The notes beneath the pieces are model-generated. The model was not told the DNA's origin and did not search any database. It worked only from the letters and a program-made list of their open reading frames with translations. From Neobacillus sp. PS3-40 (lineage in GTDB: Bacteria > Bacillota > Bacilli > Bacillales > Cytobacillaceae), in NCBI RefSeq assembly GCF_030915485.1, contig NZ_CP133266.1, positions 1,860,001-1,924,000 on the forward strand: DNA of 64,000 nt, written 5' to 3'. How positions within the stretch are numbered: position 1 is the first letter of the stretch; each line of letters begins with the position of its first letter. Positions 27,316 through 35,856 of this stretch are shown one piece after another. The translations under genes were made by a program, and so were the position numbers.

Positions 27316-28218
27316 TTATCTTAAAAAGTCCATTAAAGTAGGCTGAATAATTTTTGATCCAACACTAAGTGCAGCACGATGAACACTTTCTTGTGTCGTC
27401 ATATCCATGATTACTTTCTCAATACTAGCATCCTCATTATCTGATAGCACTTGATTGGCCAAAATGTCTTGCTGACCAAGTCGATCTTCAACCATATCAA
27501 GCCGGTTTGATCGAGCTCCCAAATCAGCCCTCTCTGCAGACATCGTATCCATTACCTTATCTAGTTTTCCAAGCGATCCATCCAACCCAGAAGTATTATT
27601 TGTCTCAAGGGCAGTTTGAATATCTCCAACGACATTAAATAAGTCCTGGCTAAATACATTCCCTGGATTCACATTTGCCTTTAAATTAACCCCTTTAGAA
27701 ACTTCTACTTGATAATTATTTATTAATTTTAACTGGGTAGGATCAGTTATGTTAGTCGCCACCACTGGTGGTTCCTCCTGTTCAACAGGGGGATTCATAA
27801 CATCTGTTCCATGATAAATGTATCTACCAGCAACCTGTGTATTAGCTGTTTTCACCAAGTCTTGTTTTAATTGGCCTACTTCAACAGCAATAGCCTTTCT
27901 ATCTTCAGGGCTAAGCGTACCATTTTGTCCTTCTATGACAAGTTCACGAACCCTCTGCAACCCACTATTCGCCTGATCCATCCCAGCCTCGGAATTATCC
28001 ATCCATAAATGCAATTCAGACAAATTCCGCTTATATTGATCCACTGAAGTCAAGTCGGAACGATAAAACATTCCTTTCATTGCAACAACAGGGTCATCTG
28101 ACGGCTTTGTAATTTTTTTACCAGTTGAAAGTTGATTTTGTAATTTACCCATTTTCAAATAGCTATCGCTCAAATTTCGAAGGGAATTGGAGGCTAACAT
28201 CGATTGTGTAATACGCAT
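27316..28218 (-). CDS. flgL: Hook-filament junction protein FlgL
   Basis: 300 residues, flagellin-like at both ends (MRITQSMLASNSLRNLSDSY, LSTGKKITKPSDDPVVAMKG; C-terminal EDASIEKVIMDMTTQESVHR). FlgL (HAP3) joins hook and filament outside the cell after export. GGTGAAAAA precedes the ATG. It lies ten bases after flgK. Confidence 0.95.
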   Translation of the reverse strand: MRITQSMLASNSLRNLSDSYLKMGKLQNQLSTGKKITKPSDDPVVAMKGMFYRSDLTSVDQYKRNLSELHLWMDNSEAGMDQANSGLQRVRELVIEGQNGTLSPEDRKAIAVEVGQLKQDLVKTANTQVAGRYIYHGTDVMNPPVEQEEPPVVATNITDPTQLKLINNYQVEVSKGVNLKANVNPGNVFSQDLFNVVGDIQTALETNNTSGLDGSLGKLDKVMDTMSAERADLGARSNRLDMVEDRLGQQDILANQVLSDNEDASIEKVIMDMTTQESVHRAALSVGSKIIQPTLMDFLR

Positions 28219-28228
28219 ATTTTTTCAC

Positions 28229-29848
28229 CTATCTTCCACCGGTACCCATACCGTTAATAATTTTATCCAAGAGTTCATCTTGCATTGTGATCATTCTAGC
28301 TGAAGCATTGTAAGCTTGCTGAAACTGAATCATATTCGTCATTTCTTCATCCAAAGAAACAGAGCTAACTGATTGGCGTTTTTCATCAACAGCCTGTTGT
28401 AAGGAAGTGCTGTTTTGTGTTAGCCGTGTTGCCTCTTGGGACATGACGCCCATTGCACCGATTACGTTCTGGTAATAATTGCGAAAATCAGATTTTTCAT
28501 TCGTTTTATAATTGAGTTTTTCATTAATGACATTCGCTAAGGCACTAACATTGGTTGCATCTCCAAGCGTTGCATTGGCAGGGTCTCTTGGAAGGTTTGT
28601 TAAAGGATCTATTCCACCTTCAGCTGTTGCAATGTTATCAAGACTATCCTTTATATCCTTTGAAATTTGAATTCGACTTGCAAAGCCAGATTGTGAAATT
28701 GTCACATTTCCACTGTCGCTAAAAAAGTCTATTTTTTCACTAGTTTTATTTGATATTTCATTTGGACTAAATCCATCTTCATGAACTTTATTAAATTCAT
28801 TTGCAAACGTAAAAGCCAAACGATCAAGTTCCCCAAGCATATCGTTGTAAGTACCTGCTGCAACTGTTTTGGTAGGGTCTGTAACATCCTTTTTTTCATA
28901 TCCATATGATTCAATTAGGCCCTTAAGTTTCCCCGAAGAATTCATTTGTGAAAAATCTAAACTTGTATCTTTTGTTTCGTCCATTTCCCCCGGATCACCA
29001 AGTTTAATTGTTTTCACTGTATTACTGACCCCATCATAATTAACCTTTAGTTCTTTATAGTTTGAATCACTCAAAAGAGTACCAAGTTCTGATCCGTTAT
29101 CGTCAACAAGTTTAATAACTGCTTTACCCTCTACCTTCGGATCTGAATTTCCGCCAGTTTTTACATAATCAACTTTGACATTCACAAGGGAAGAAAGCTG
29201 GTCGATCAACCTATCGCGCTCATCATACAAATCATTTGGCAAATAGCCATTAGGTTCGACTCCGCCAATTTGCTCATTTATTTTATTGAGCTGGTTAAGT
29301 ACTGAGTTAGCTTCTTTTACTGTTACATCGATTTGTGACTTTTGATCTTTTTGAATTGAAGAAAGCGAGTTAGATAAATAATTAAACGTATCCGCAACTG
29401 CTTCACCCCGCTGCCGAACAACTGAACGAGCACCTGAGTTCGTTGCATCAACCGACAAATCCTGTAATGATTGCCAAAATTGGTCCATTGTATTGGCTAA
29501 GCCTGAATCAGATGGCTCATTCATGATACTTTCCATCTTGCCTAGCGAATCTGCCTGTGATTGCCAATAGCCAAGCTTATTATTTTCCCCACGGTACTGA
29601 ACATCAAGGAACCCTTCACGAACTCGCTGGATGGATCCTGCCTTGACACCTGTTCCCATTTGTCCCGGAATTTGTTCTCGATTCATTCCAATGCTTGGAT
29701 ATGCTTCGGTTTGAACAAAATTAACGCGCTGGCGTGAATAACCAGGGGTACTCGCATTGGATACGTTCTGCCCAGTTGTATATAAAGCGCTCTGCTGAGC
29801 CATCATCCCACGGCGCGCTGTTTCTAATCCCATAAAGGTTGAACTCAT
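28229..29848 (-). CDS. flgK: Hook-associated protein FlgK
   Basis: 539 residues with the FlgK N terminus (TFMGLETARRGMMAQQSALY, GQNVSNASTPGYSRQRVNFV) and C terminus (VSLDEEMTNMIQFQQAYNAS, ARMITMQDELLDKIINGMG). HAP1 of the hook-filament junction. The ribosome binding site GGAGGAACG is strong. Part of the yvyF-flgM-flgN-flgK-flgL-yviE-fliW-csrA unit. Confidence 0.96.
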   Translation of the reverse strand: MSSTFMGLETARRGMMAQQSALYTTGQNVSNASTPGYSRQRVNFVQTEAYPSIGMNREQIPGQMGTGVKAGSIQRVREGFLDVQYRGENNKLGYWQSQADSLGKMESIMNEPSDSGLANTMDQFWQSLQDLSVDATNSGARSVVRQRGEAVADTFNYLSNSLSSIQKDQKSQIDVTVKEANSVLNQLNKINEQIGGVEPNGYLPNDLYDERDRLIDQLSSLVNVKVDYVKTGGNSDPKVEGKAVIKLVDDNGSELGTLLSDSNYKELKVNYDGVSNTVKTIKLGDPGEMDETKDTSLDFSQMNSSGKLKGLIESYGYEKKDVTDPTKTVAAGTYNDMLGELDRLAFTFANEFNKVHEDGFSPNEISNKTSEKIDFFSDSGNVTISQSGFASRIQISKDIKDSLDNIATAEGGIDPLTNLPRDPANATLGDATNVSALANVINEKLNYKTNEKSDFRNYYQNVIGAMGVMSQEATRLTQNSTSLQQAVDEKRQSVSSVSLDEEMTNMIQFQQAYNASARMITMQDELLDKIINGMGTGGR

Positions 29849-29865
29849 AATCGTTCCTCCATTTG

Positions 29866-30348
29866 TTATACTTTTGAGTTAAAGAGTCCCAGTGCTTGTC
29901 CCTGCTCACTGGTTTTGCCCGCAGTCGGACCATAGTTGAAATCCTCAGGCTGTGGGGCAAATAAATGTAAGGATAATTTGACAAATTGAAGTGACTGATA
30001 AATCATTTGCTGATTTAATTCATTTTTATCCTTAATTTGCGTTACGACTACAAGCAGTTCCGTTCGTAATCGATTAAGAGTTTCTTTATGAGTACCGCCT
30101 ACGACCTCTAAACAATCAGAGAGCGAAGGATGATTCACTCCTGGTAAATGGGCCTCCGCAAACTTTTGTCGCTCATTTTCAAATTTATTTATAGCCGCTA
30201 TATGCGCTTGCTCATCCTTGATAATTTGATTGAGGGCGTCCATGTCACCTTTTATGACGATGTCTGTTTTTTTTGTCGAAAGCTCATAAAGACTCTGATG
30301 TAGCTTCAACAGCTTTTCCATCGTGTTGATTAAACTCTCAGTAGACAT
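29866..30348 (-). CDS. flgN: Flagellar chaperone FlgN
   Basis: 160 helical residues (LINTMEKLLKLHQSLYELST, KNELNQQMIYQSLQFVKLSL), the FlgN/YvyG type. It binds FlgK and FlgL in the cytoplasm before export. GGGGGAAAG precedes the ATG. Its position between flgM and flgK agrees. Confidence 0.92.
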   Translation of the reverse strand: MSTESLINTMEKLLKLHQSLYELSTKKTDIVIKGDMDALNQIIKDEQAHIAAINKFENERQKFAEAHLPGVNHPSLSDCLEVVGGTHKETLNRLRTELLVVVTQIKDKNELNQQMIYQSLQFVKLSLHLFAPQPEDFNYGPTAGKTSEQGQALGLFNSKV

Positions 30349-30369
30349 TACTTTCCCCCCAATCTATTA

Positions 30370-30633
30370 CTAATTTTTCGAATAAAAATTTAAAATGCTC
30401 TTGGCTGTTTCCTTCGCGTCGACTTTATACGTACCGTTCTCAACCTGAAGCTTCAGGTCTTCCACTTTTGACTGACGCTGAGCCGATAGTTGTGATACCT
30501 GCTGCATTTCCTTCGCTGTTGAAGAAATTTCAACTTTGTCTTTTTGCTTGTTAACCGGACTTACTTGGTCAATTTTGTTCATTTGTTGTTTATACGGATT
30601 AACGCCTTGGGAACCAAATGAATTAATTTTCAT
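30370..30633 (-). CDS. flgM: Anti-sigma-D factor FlgM
   Basis: 87 residues. The N terminus is disordered and charged (MKINSFGSQGVNPYKQQMNK) and the C terminus helical (VEDLKLQVENGTYKVDAKET then AKSILNFYSKN), as in the FlgM family. It holds sigma-D inactive until the hook is complete, then is lost from the cell or degraded. A sigma-D type promoter just upstream suggests the usual feedback. Confidence 0.93.
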   Translation of the reverse strand: MKINSFGSQGVNPYKQQMNKIDQVSPVNKQKDKVEISSTAKEMQQVSQLSAQRQSKVEDLKLQVENGTYKVDAKETAKSILNFYSKN

Positions 30634-30677
30634 CGTTCAACCCTCTCTTTCATCCCGAACCATGTCTTATACTTCTA

Positions 30678-30705
30678 TTATCGGATAAAAAAATAAAATT
30701 GTTTA
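30678..30705 (-). promoter_or_regulatory. Sigma-D type promoter before flgM
   Basis: Minus-strand TAAA - 16 bases - TCCGATAA. Spacing is one base longer than ideal. It overlaps the last codons of yvyF; an equivalent sigma-D promoter is known in the B. subtilis comF-flgM operon. Confidence 0.6.
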
Positions 30706-31113
30706 GTCTTTTGAGGAATAATAGGTTGCTTTTTCTCTTTGCATTTGATCTTGCTTACGCTTTTCTTCAGCCTGAAAACTGTTTAGGTCTCCCTTAAGTT
30801 CAGTTGTACAATTTTCACAAAGCTTTCCCTTTCGAATAGTCCGTCCACATTTGTCACAAGGATAGCCAAGATTAGGAAAATTCGCGAGTTGCAGGCGCCC
30901 TTTTTTAATAAACTTTATAATAAGTTCCTCTTTCACTTCTGTATGACCGACAACCTGGTCTATTGTTGCAGACCGGTTTTCCCGTTTACGAATAAATGTA
31001 TATACCGTTTCGAAATCTACTTCTTCCTCTTTCCAGCATTTCTGGCACAGATCTCGAAATTGAGTTTTAACAAAAATATCATTGCAATTTGGGCAGTTTT
31101 CTAATTTATCCAT
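30703..31113 (-). CDS. YvyF-type flagellar operon zinc-ribbon protein
   Basis: 136 residues. Two CxxC pairs at the N terminus (CPNCND, CQKCWKEEE) and two near residue 85 (CDKCGRTIRKGKLCENCTTE) suggest zinc binding. The middle looks like a helix-turn-helix (ATIDQVVGHTEVKEELIIKF). This is YvyF of the B. subtilis comF-flgM region (TIGR03826 type), possibly a regulator of flagellin expression. GGGGG stands eight bases before the ATG. Confidence 0.9.
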   Translation of the reverse strand: MDKLENCPNCNDIFVKTQFRDLCQKCWKEEEVDFETVYTFIRKRENRSATIDQVVGHTEVKEELIIKFIKKGRLQLANFPNLGYPCDKCGRTIRKGKLCENCTTELKGDLNSFQAEEKRKQDQMQREKATYYSSKD

Positions 31114-31178
31114 TGAAGCATCCCCCTTTTGGAAAAGCTCACACCGTCTTTTATTATGTTAATCCCTATTATAATGCA

Positions 31179-31883
31179 TCAACGGGCGAGAGTGATAGAT
31201 TGAATAGATTCTGCTCCCGCTCCTTTTAAAAGCTTTGCAGCATGCCGGAGCGTCGAGCCTGTTGTATAAATATCGTCAATAAGTACGATCTTTTTACCCT
31301 CAATATTTATTTCGTCACAGATCTGAAAAACTTGAGAAAGATGTATCCTCTCTGCTCTAGTTTTTTTCGATTGCTTTTCAGAATGGACTCGGCTAAGAAG
31401 ATGTGTAGGTAAAAATCCTGATTCAAATAAGATCGCTTCCGCTTGGTTGAAACCCCGCTCATAAAGGCGCTCATTACTTAGTGGAATCGGAACAAAAAGG
31501 TCAGCATTTAGTGCATTTAGCCTCTTTTTTATCGATTCAGCAAACACCTTCGAAATAAGATAATCGCCGCGAAACTTAAAACGTGCAATCACATCCTTTA
31601 AAAAGTCATTATACTGAAAAATAGATATATTTTTATCAAGAAAACCGCTCCACTCCTGGTCTTCCTCCCAGCGAACACAATCATGACATAAATCGCCGCT
31701 TCGAAACTGTTGCTCTAATAAGTGGAATGGACGGCTGCAAATCCGGCATGTTTTACCATGGATTTCTTCCAACTTGCCTTCACATGTAGGGCAGATAAAT
31801 TTTTCTCTTTCTGAGGAGAGTAATGCGGTCCAGCCAATAATTGGAGGAATGATAGCGTAGCAAATCAGACAGTGCGGGTTCAT
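31179..31883 (-). CDS. comFC: ComF-family phosphoribosyltransferase-like competence protein
   Basis: 234 residues. The N-terminal zinc-finger region (CPTCEGKLEEIHGKTCRICS) is followed by a type I PRTase domain with the PRPP loop KIVLIDDIYTTGSTLRHAAK near residue 195. ComFC is needed for DNA uptake/transformation and can interact with ComFA. The start overlaps the comFA stop (ATGA), so both are coupled. No comFB is present between them, unlike B. subtilis. Confidence 0.94.
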   Translation of the reverse strand: MNPHCLICYAIIPPIIGWTALLSSEREKFICPTCEGKLEEIHGKTCRICSRPFHLLEQQFRSGDLCHDCVRWEEDQEWSGFLDKNISIFQYNDFLKDVIARFKFRGDYLISKVFAESIKKRLNALNADLFVPIPLSNERLYERGFNQAEAILFESGFLPTHLLSRVHSEKQSKKTRAERIHLSQVFQICDEINIEGKKIVLIDDIYTTGSTLRHAAKLLKGAGAESIQSITLAR

Positions 31884-33370
31884 AGATCAATCAGCCCCTT
31901 CTTAAGCGCCTCCCGATTCATCGAAACGATTTGCCTCCTAGCTTTTATCATCGCCTTTGTTTTTCCATAATGAAAAAAGGTTATCGTTCCCGTCGGATAA
32001 TCAGCACTTCTCCCCGCCCGACCTCCAATTTGGACGAGGGCGCTTTCTGTGAAAATACTATCCTCAGAACCCACCACCGCCACATCAATATTCGGAAACG
32101 TAACGCCACGCTCAAGAATTGTCGTCGTAAGGAGCAATGGGATTTCATTTGTCCGCATCCGCTGGACCTTTTCTTTACGTTTCGGATCTTCAGCATGAAC
32201 GGCCTCAATTCGTAAATCAAGCTGTCGAAGGATTGGGAGTGCTTTTTCCATTAATGGAATATGTGGAAAAAAGATGAGAGCCTGCTTGTCAATTTGGAGG
32301 CGGTATTGAATCCAACGAAGGATATTCGGTGGGAGCTTACCTTTTGTTAACCGTTTTTGCCAGTTTCCACACCATACGAATTGGGGAACTGGCAATGGAT
32401 GGCGGTGAAAACGGGCTGGAATTGTGGTAAATGACCTTTTCCCACGAAGACACTCTCGCTGCCACTTTTCATTTGGAGTTGCGGTTAAGTAAATCATAGC
32501 TGAGTTTGGTTTTCGTGCTTGCACTGCAGCATATTGTAATGAATCTTCCACTGTAAACGGAAACGCATCAACTTCATCTAAAATAATCGTATCAAAAGCA
32601 TGATAAAACCGCATGAGCTGGTGGGTGGTTGCAATAGTGAGGGGAGCATAAAGATGACGGTCATCGCTGCCACCATATAGGGAGGCAACGTTTATTTTTG
32701 GAAAGGCATTCTTGAGTCTCGGTGTTAATTCTAGGACAACATCCGTTCTTGGTGTCGCGATGCAGACTCTTTTTTGGGCAGATAAAGCGTCTTCAATTCC
32801 CTGAAAAAGAAGTTCAGTTTTACCCGCGCCACAGACAGCCCAAACTAAAAGTTCCTCATTTTGACGAATCATGTCGGCAACTTGGATCGATGCTGTCGAT
32901 TGTCCATCTGACAGTTTTCCCGTCCATTCGAGGATTTTTTCAGGGTGGTCGATTCGTAGCGGTGGTCCATTCCAACCGATAAGTGGCGTACATTCACTAA
33001 TCCGCCCCATCATAATACACTTACGGCAATAGAGGCACGCCTCGCCACAGCGCGCACATGGATAGGACGCAAACCATTTTGAACCTTTGTTCCCACAGCG
33101 TGAGCAGATTGGCTTTTTCCCGATGTACTCGATTCCTTTTCTATACGTAATATACCCATTTTCATAATGCATTTGAATTTCTTCGAGAGGGAATGGTAGA
33201 TCATCTAGGAGAAGCTGTTTGCCAGTGAGAAGAAGTTGGAGTTCCTTGTTGTAAGGGAATGTTGGATTTAGTGGTGGTTGGGGGATGGTGGGAATTTGTG
33301 AAATACGTTGTGTAAGTTGGGAGCTACCTTTTAGCGCTACTAATTTATCTTCCATTACAATAAACCTCAT
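31880..33370 (-). CDS. comFA: Competence DNA translocase ATPase ComFA
   Basis: 496 residues, a DEAD-type helicase. A four-cysteine zinc region lies near residues 85-125 (CSRCGNKG, CARCGEACLYCRKCIMMG), Walker A VCGAGKTELLF near 178, DEVD near 263, and helicase C-terminal motifs (TTTILERGVTFPNIDVAVVG, QIGGRAGRSADYPTG). It drives single-stranded DNA uptake on the inner face of the membrane. The ATG at 33370 fits AAAGG nine bases upstream; an ATG three codons earlier lies too close to that site. A partial ComK-type AT box is upstream. Confidence 0.94.
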   Translation of the reverse strand: MRFIVMEDKLVALKGSSQLTQRISQIPTIPQPPLNPTFPYNKELQLLLTGKQLLLDDLPFPLEEIQMHYENGYITYRKGIEYIGKKPICSRCGNKGSKWFASYPCARCGEACLYCRKCIMMGRISECTPLIGWNGPPLRIDHPEKILEWTGKLSDGQSTASIQVADMIRQNEELLVWAVCGAGKTELLFQGIEDALSAQKRVCIATPRTDVVLELTPRLKNAFPKINVASLYGGSDDRHLYAPLTIATTHQLMRFYHAFDTIILDEVDAFPFTVEDSLQYAAVQARKPNSAMIYLTATPNEKWQRECLRGKRSFTTIPARFHRHPLPVPQFVWCGNWQKRLTKGKLPPNILRWIQYRLQIDKQALIFFPHIPLMEKALPILRQLDLRIEAVHAEDPKRKEKVQRMRTNEIPLLLTTTILERGVTFPNIDVAVVGSEDSIFTESALVQIGGRAGRSADYPTGTITFFHYGKTKAMIKARRQIVSMNREALKKGLIDL

Positions 33371-33440
33371 TTTCCACATCCTTTCAGTTTTCTATGAATT
33401 TCTTTATATCCAGGACAGAATCCTGCTTTTTTGAAAATAG

Positions 33441-33453
33441 AAAATTACCTTTT
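33441..33453 (-). promoter_or_regulatory. Possible half of a ComK box before comFA
   Basis: AAAA-TTACC-TTTT fits one AT-box of the ComK site (AAAA-N5-TTTT). The second box at the expected eight-base spacing is poor (ATCC in place of AAAA), so this is weak. Confidence 0.3.
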
Positions 33454-33462
33454 TATATGTTT

Positions 33463-33552
33463 TATCCGCCGATTTTCAGAATTTACCCGCGGGAATTCAA
33501 CTTTTACCCGCGCGTTTTTCAGTTTACCCGCGGAAAAGTCTGTTTTACCCGC
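33463..33552. repeat. 21-bp-phased array of TACCCGC motifs, left part
   Basis: Units begin at 33463 (TATCCGC, degenerate), 33484, 33505, 33525 and 33546 (all TACCCGC), spaced 21, 21, 20, 21 bases. Each unit is preceded by TTT and mostly followed by G. The spacers are not conserved. Only a chance 74-codon frame covers it. Confidence 0.88.
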
Positions 33553-33588
33553 GTACTTCATCAATTCCCTCAAATTTATCAGCTCAAA

Positions 33589-33608
33589 CGCCAGTCCTTA
33601 GACTGGCG
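33589..33608. other. Perfect short hairpin between array and insertion sequence
   Basis: CGCCAGTC / GACTGGCG with loop CTTA, eight base pairs. No T-tract follows, so it may not terminate transcription. Confidence 0.6.
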
Positions 33609-33622
33609 AGGTAATTAATCTT

Positions 33623-33631
33623 TTATATTTT
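33623..33631. repeat. Left target-site duplication of the IS256-family element
   Basis: TTATATTTT occurs here and again at 35146-35154, directly outside both ends of the element. Nine bases is usual for IS256-family insertions (8-9). Confidence 0.8.
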
Positions 33632-33722
33632 GATTAAGCCCATATAATTGTGTAAAAAGAATAGGTCATCATCATGGCCCGTGTTACAATGTTTTCGACC
33701 AAGAAAACCATAAACGGAGGAC

Positions 33723-34910
33723 ATGATGATGACCCAAATCAATATTACTATAAATTTAGAAGATCTCAAAGGGAAAATTGAAAGCAGCTCTCTAGAATCA
33801 CCTGTGAAAGCTTCATTATCTCTTATTTTGAATTCCTTAATGGAGAAAGAAAGAGACGAATATATTAATGCTCTTTCCCATGAAAGAACAGAAGAACGCA
33901 GAGGCTACAGAAATGGTTTTTATGAGCGTGAGCTCATTACTGGCGTTGGATCTCTAAAGTTAAAGGTTCCTCGTACTAGGGACGGTGAATTCTCTACAAC
34001 TATCTTTGAAAAATACAAACGCTGCGACCAAGCACTTATCCTTTCCATGATTGAAATGGTTGTGAATGGTGTTTCTACACGTAAAGTGACTAAAATTGTA
34101 GAAGAATTATGTGGGACAAGTGTATCTAAATCACTTGTTTCCAATCTCATCAAAACAGTAGACCCAATAATTAACGACTGGAGAAACCGTCCACTTAACG
34201 TGCATTACTACCCGTATATTTACGTAGATGCCATGTACATTAAAGTTCGTGAGAACAATAAAGTAGTTTCTAAAAGTGTTCATATTGCCATTGGGGTAAG
34301 TGAAAGTGGACACAGAGAGATTATTGGCCTAAAAGTCAATCACACTGAATCCACTGATAGCTGGACATCCTTCTTTGAGTATCTAAAGTCCAGAGGACTT
34401 CAATCCCCTAAGTTGGTGATTTCTGATGCTCATGGCGGCTTAGTCACATCCATTAAAGAATCATTCTTAGGTACTTCTTGGCAGAGGTGTAGTGTTCATT
34501 TTTTAAGAAACATCATGGATACCCTGCCAAAGAAAGGTACTGCCGAAGCTCGTCAAGAACTGAAGGACCTTTTTCAAAACTCAGATATAGATGTTGTAAG
34601 GGAATTGAAAAATCGTTTTGTAGAGAAGTATCAAGATACGAAAGGCTTTTCAAAAGCGATTGAAACTTTAGAAAATGGGTTTGAAGACGCTATCCAATTT
34701 CATTCCCACCCGGTCCAGTATCATAAACACTTACGCACAACGAACATGCTTGAACGCTTAAACCAAGAGGTTCGCAGAAGAGAAAAAGTTATTCGGATCT
34801 TTACGAATGATCAGTCGGCTATCAGGATTATTGGTTCAGTATTAATAGATATTGAAGAAGATTGGAATAAAAATAATGTTCCTTATCTTAAGAAAACAAA
34901 AGAAAAGTAA
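33723..34910 (+). CDS. IS256-family (mutator-type) transposase
   Basis: 395 residues. The DDE residues sit in PYIYVDAMYIKVRENN, KLVISDAHGGLVTSIK and TNMLERLNQEVRRREKVIRI. The family segment QRCSVHFLRNIMDTLPKKGT lies between the second D and the E. Length is usual for the family. GGAGGACATG-type spacing stands before the ATG codons (33723, or MTQ two codons later). It catalyses cut/copy-type transposition via a circular intermediate, as known for IS256. Confidence 0.95.
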   Translation: MMMTQINITINLEDLKGKIESSSLESPVKASLSLILNSLMEKERDEYINALSHERTEERRGYRNGFYERELITGVGSLKLKVPRTRDGEFSTTIFEKYKRCDQALILSMIEMVVNGVSTRKVTKIVEELCGTSVSKSLVSNLIKTVDPIINDWRNRPLNVHYYPYIYVDAMYIKVRENNKVVSKSVHIAIGVSESGHREIIGLKVNHTESTDSWTSFFEYLKSRGLQSPKLVISDAHGGLVTSIKESFLGTSWQRCSVHFLRNIMDTLPKKGTAEARQELKDLFQNSDIDVVRELKNRFVEKYQDTKGFSKAIETLENGFEDAIQFHSHPVQYHKHLRTTNMLERLNQEVRRREKVIRIFTNDQSAIRIIGSVLIDIEEDWNKNNVPYLKKTKEK

Positions 34911-35145
34911 TAATAACACTCTATCCAAAATGAGTGGAAAGGCCTAATTTCAAATTGACATTGAGCCTCCAGCGGGCATGATGGAAAGCCAGGAAGCCAG
35001 GCGTCTAACAACACCTGGCTTGCCCTCCAGGCTATCATGCCCGCCCCTCAATGTAAATTTTAAATAAATGTAGCTCACTTTACGAATTCTTTTTTATAAG
35101 TTGAAAATCATTGTTTACACTTTTACACAATTAAATGGACTTGAC
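34911..35145. other. 3' non-coding part of the insertion sequence with a cruciform
   Basis: Between transposase and right end, bases 34958-35054 form a long interrupted palindrome. Its stems are ACATTGAG / CTCAATGT, GCGGGCATGAT / ATCATGCCCGC and AGCCAGGCGT / ACACCTGGCT (one mismatch). It probably blocks transcription crossing the element or stops the transposase mRNA. No gene is present. Confidence 0.75.
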
Positions 35146-35154
35146 TTATATTTT
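35146..35154. repeat. Right target-site duplication
   Basis: Second copy of TTATATTTT, matching 33623-33631. Confidence 0.8.
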
Positions 35155-35222
35155 TCCAAAATATAGGGATATTACCCATTTAAAATCCAACCTACCACTC
35201 TATTTAAAGATCTTTCCTTTTT

Positions 35223-35271
35223 TACCCGCGGATTCTCGTAATTTACCCGCAGGAATTGGGAAGTTACCCGC
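35223..35271. repeat. 21-bp-phased array of TACCCGC motifs, right part
   Basis: Three TACCCGC units begin at 35223, 35244 and 35265, spaced 21 and 21 bases. Motif, orientation and period equal those of the left part beyond the insertion sequence. Confidence 0.85.
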
Positions 35272-35462
35272 CAATCCATTAAATGCACACATGCAAATTA
35301 ATCTTTCAACTAAACTCAAAAAATTAGAAAACCCTTTTTCCTGTCCCTCTTTCTCTACTATTTTCCAAGCTGTAGTTAAAATCCTAATAGCGGCACTATT
35401 CCAGGAGGAGTTTTGGTAGAGTTTGTTCTGGGGGAAAGCTAGCCGGAGTGCAATTTGCGCAA

Positions 35463-35507
35463 TAAAAAACGATCTTCGTCATCTGTGTTAGAATCGAAAG
35501 ATCGTTC
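35463..35507 (-). terminator. Rho-independent terminator of the structured RNA
   Basis: Minus-strand AACGATCTT pairs with AAGATCGTT, with further CG pairs inside, and is followed by TTTTTATT. Confidence 0.85.
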
Positions 35508-35685
35508 AAATTATTTCTGCAATCATTATTTACAAGAATCCTTTCATTCAAATCTTCCTATTTTCTCGGAAGATAGTTAAATTTTGTGTTTGAATACCCA
35601 GCGTCATTTTCAACGCTTTCGCCTGCCTTATTTCAATGGAATCACCTTCTTAAAGTAGGATAATAATCGATTCCAATCTTTTTAT

Positions 35686-35740
35686 CCAGAATTTACATCT
35701 ATAAATTCTGATCGTACATAAGTGGATCTACGCCTCTATC
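35686..35740 (-). repeat. Dispersed palindromic repeat, copy within the structured RNA
   Basis: These 55 bases align without gaps to 41780-41834 with 40 identities. They also align to the reverse complement of 39897-39940. The shared core is CAGAATTTA-n6-TAAATTCTG followed by a CTTA/TAAG block and CTACG. Confidence 0.65.
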
Positions 35741-35856
35741 TTCACCCATCAGGGCTTGTCAATCGGCGAGTTTTTCTAACTATTTCAGTGGCCTCTCCTT
35801 CTTTCTATTGTTTTGTATATATTTAAAGGAACAGGGGAAGGGGTGTTTCTGCCTTT

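Larger units (their letters stand above)
33632..35145 (+). mobile_element. Complete IS256-family insertion sequence
   Basis: A 1514-base element with related inverted ends: left GATTAAGCCCATATAATTGTG at 33632, right (reversed) GTCAAGTCCATTTAATTGTG ending at 35145. These resemble the ends of IS256 itself. It contains one transposase gene and a long hairpin downstream of it. It is flanked by a nine-base direct repeat and splits the TACCCGC array. All parts look intact, so it may be active. Confidence 0.88.
35463..35850 (-). ncRNA. Structured RNA of unknown class with own promoter and terminator
   Basis: A predicted transcript of about 390 nt runs from a good sigma-A promoter (35857-35885) to the terminator at 35463-35507. 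No convincing ORF lies in it and no gene lies in the 310 bases between its terminator and the insertion sequence. Seen directly: closing stem GAAGATA (35743-35737) with TATCTTC (35585-35579), hairpin AGAATTTA / TAAATTCT (35688-35709), hairpin AGCGTT / GACGCT (35611-35628), and a terminator-proximal hairpin at 35551-35584. The GGTGAAGATAGAGG start resembles a lysine riboswitch, but the CGCCGAAG core is missing. It could be a riboswitch that lost its gene or a free ncRNA; a raiA-type RNA is worth testing since comF genes are adjacent. Confidence 0.55.

Noticed and set aside
29721-29984. Minus-strand ORF of 87 codons across the flgN-flgK junction
   Set aside because: It overlaps both real genes in another frame.
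33394-33618. A + strand ORF of 74 codons over the TACCCGC array
   Set aside because: Its sequence is mostly translation of the phased repeat. It has no ribosome binding site and overlaps the comFA upstream region.
35135-35419. A + strand ORF of 94 codons starting in the right end of the insertion sequence
   Set aside because: It crosses the element boundary and the right-hand repeat array, with no ribosome binding site.
35579-35747. Firm annotation as a lysine riboswitch
   Set aside because: The 5' word and closing stem fit, but the conserved CGCCGAAG and the 3' ACTGTC-type segments are missing and no lysine gene follows. Kept as an unclassified RNA.
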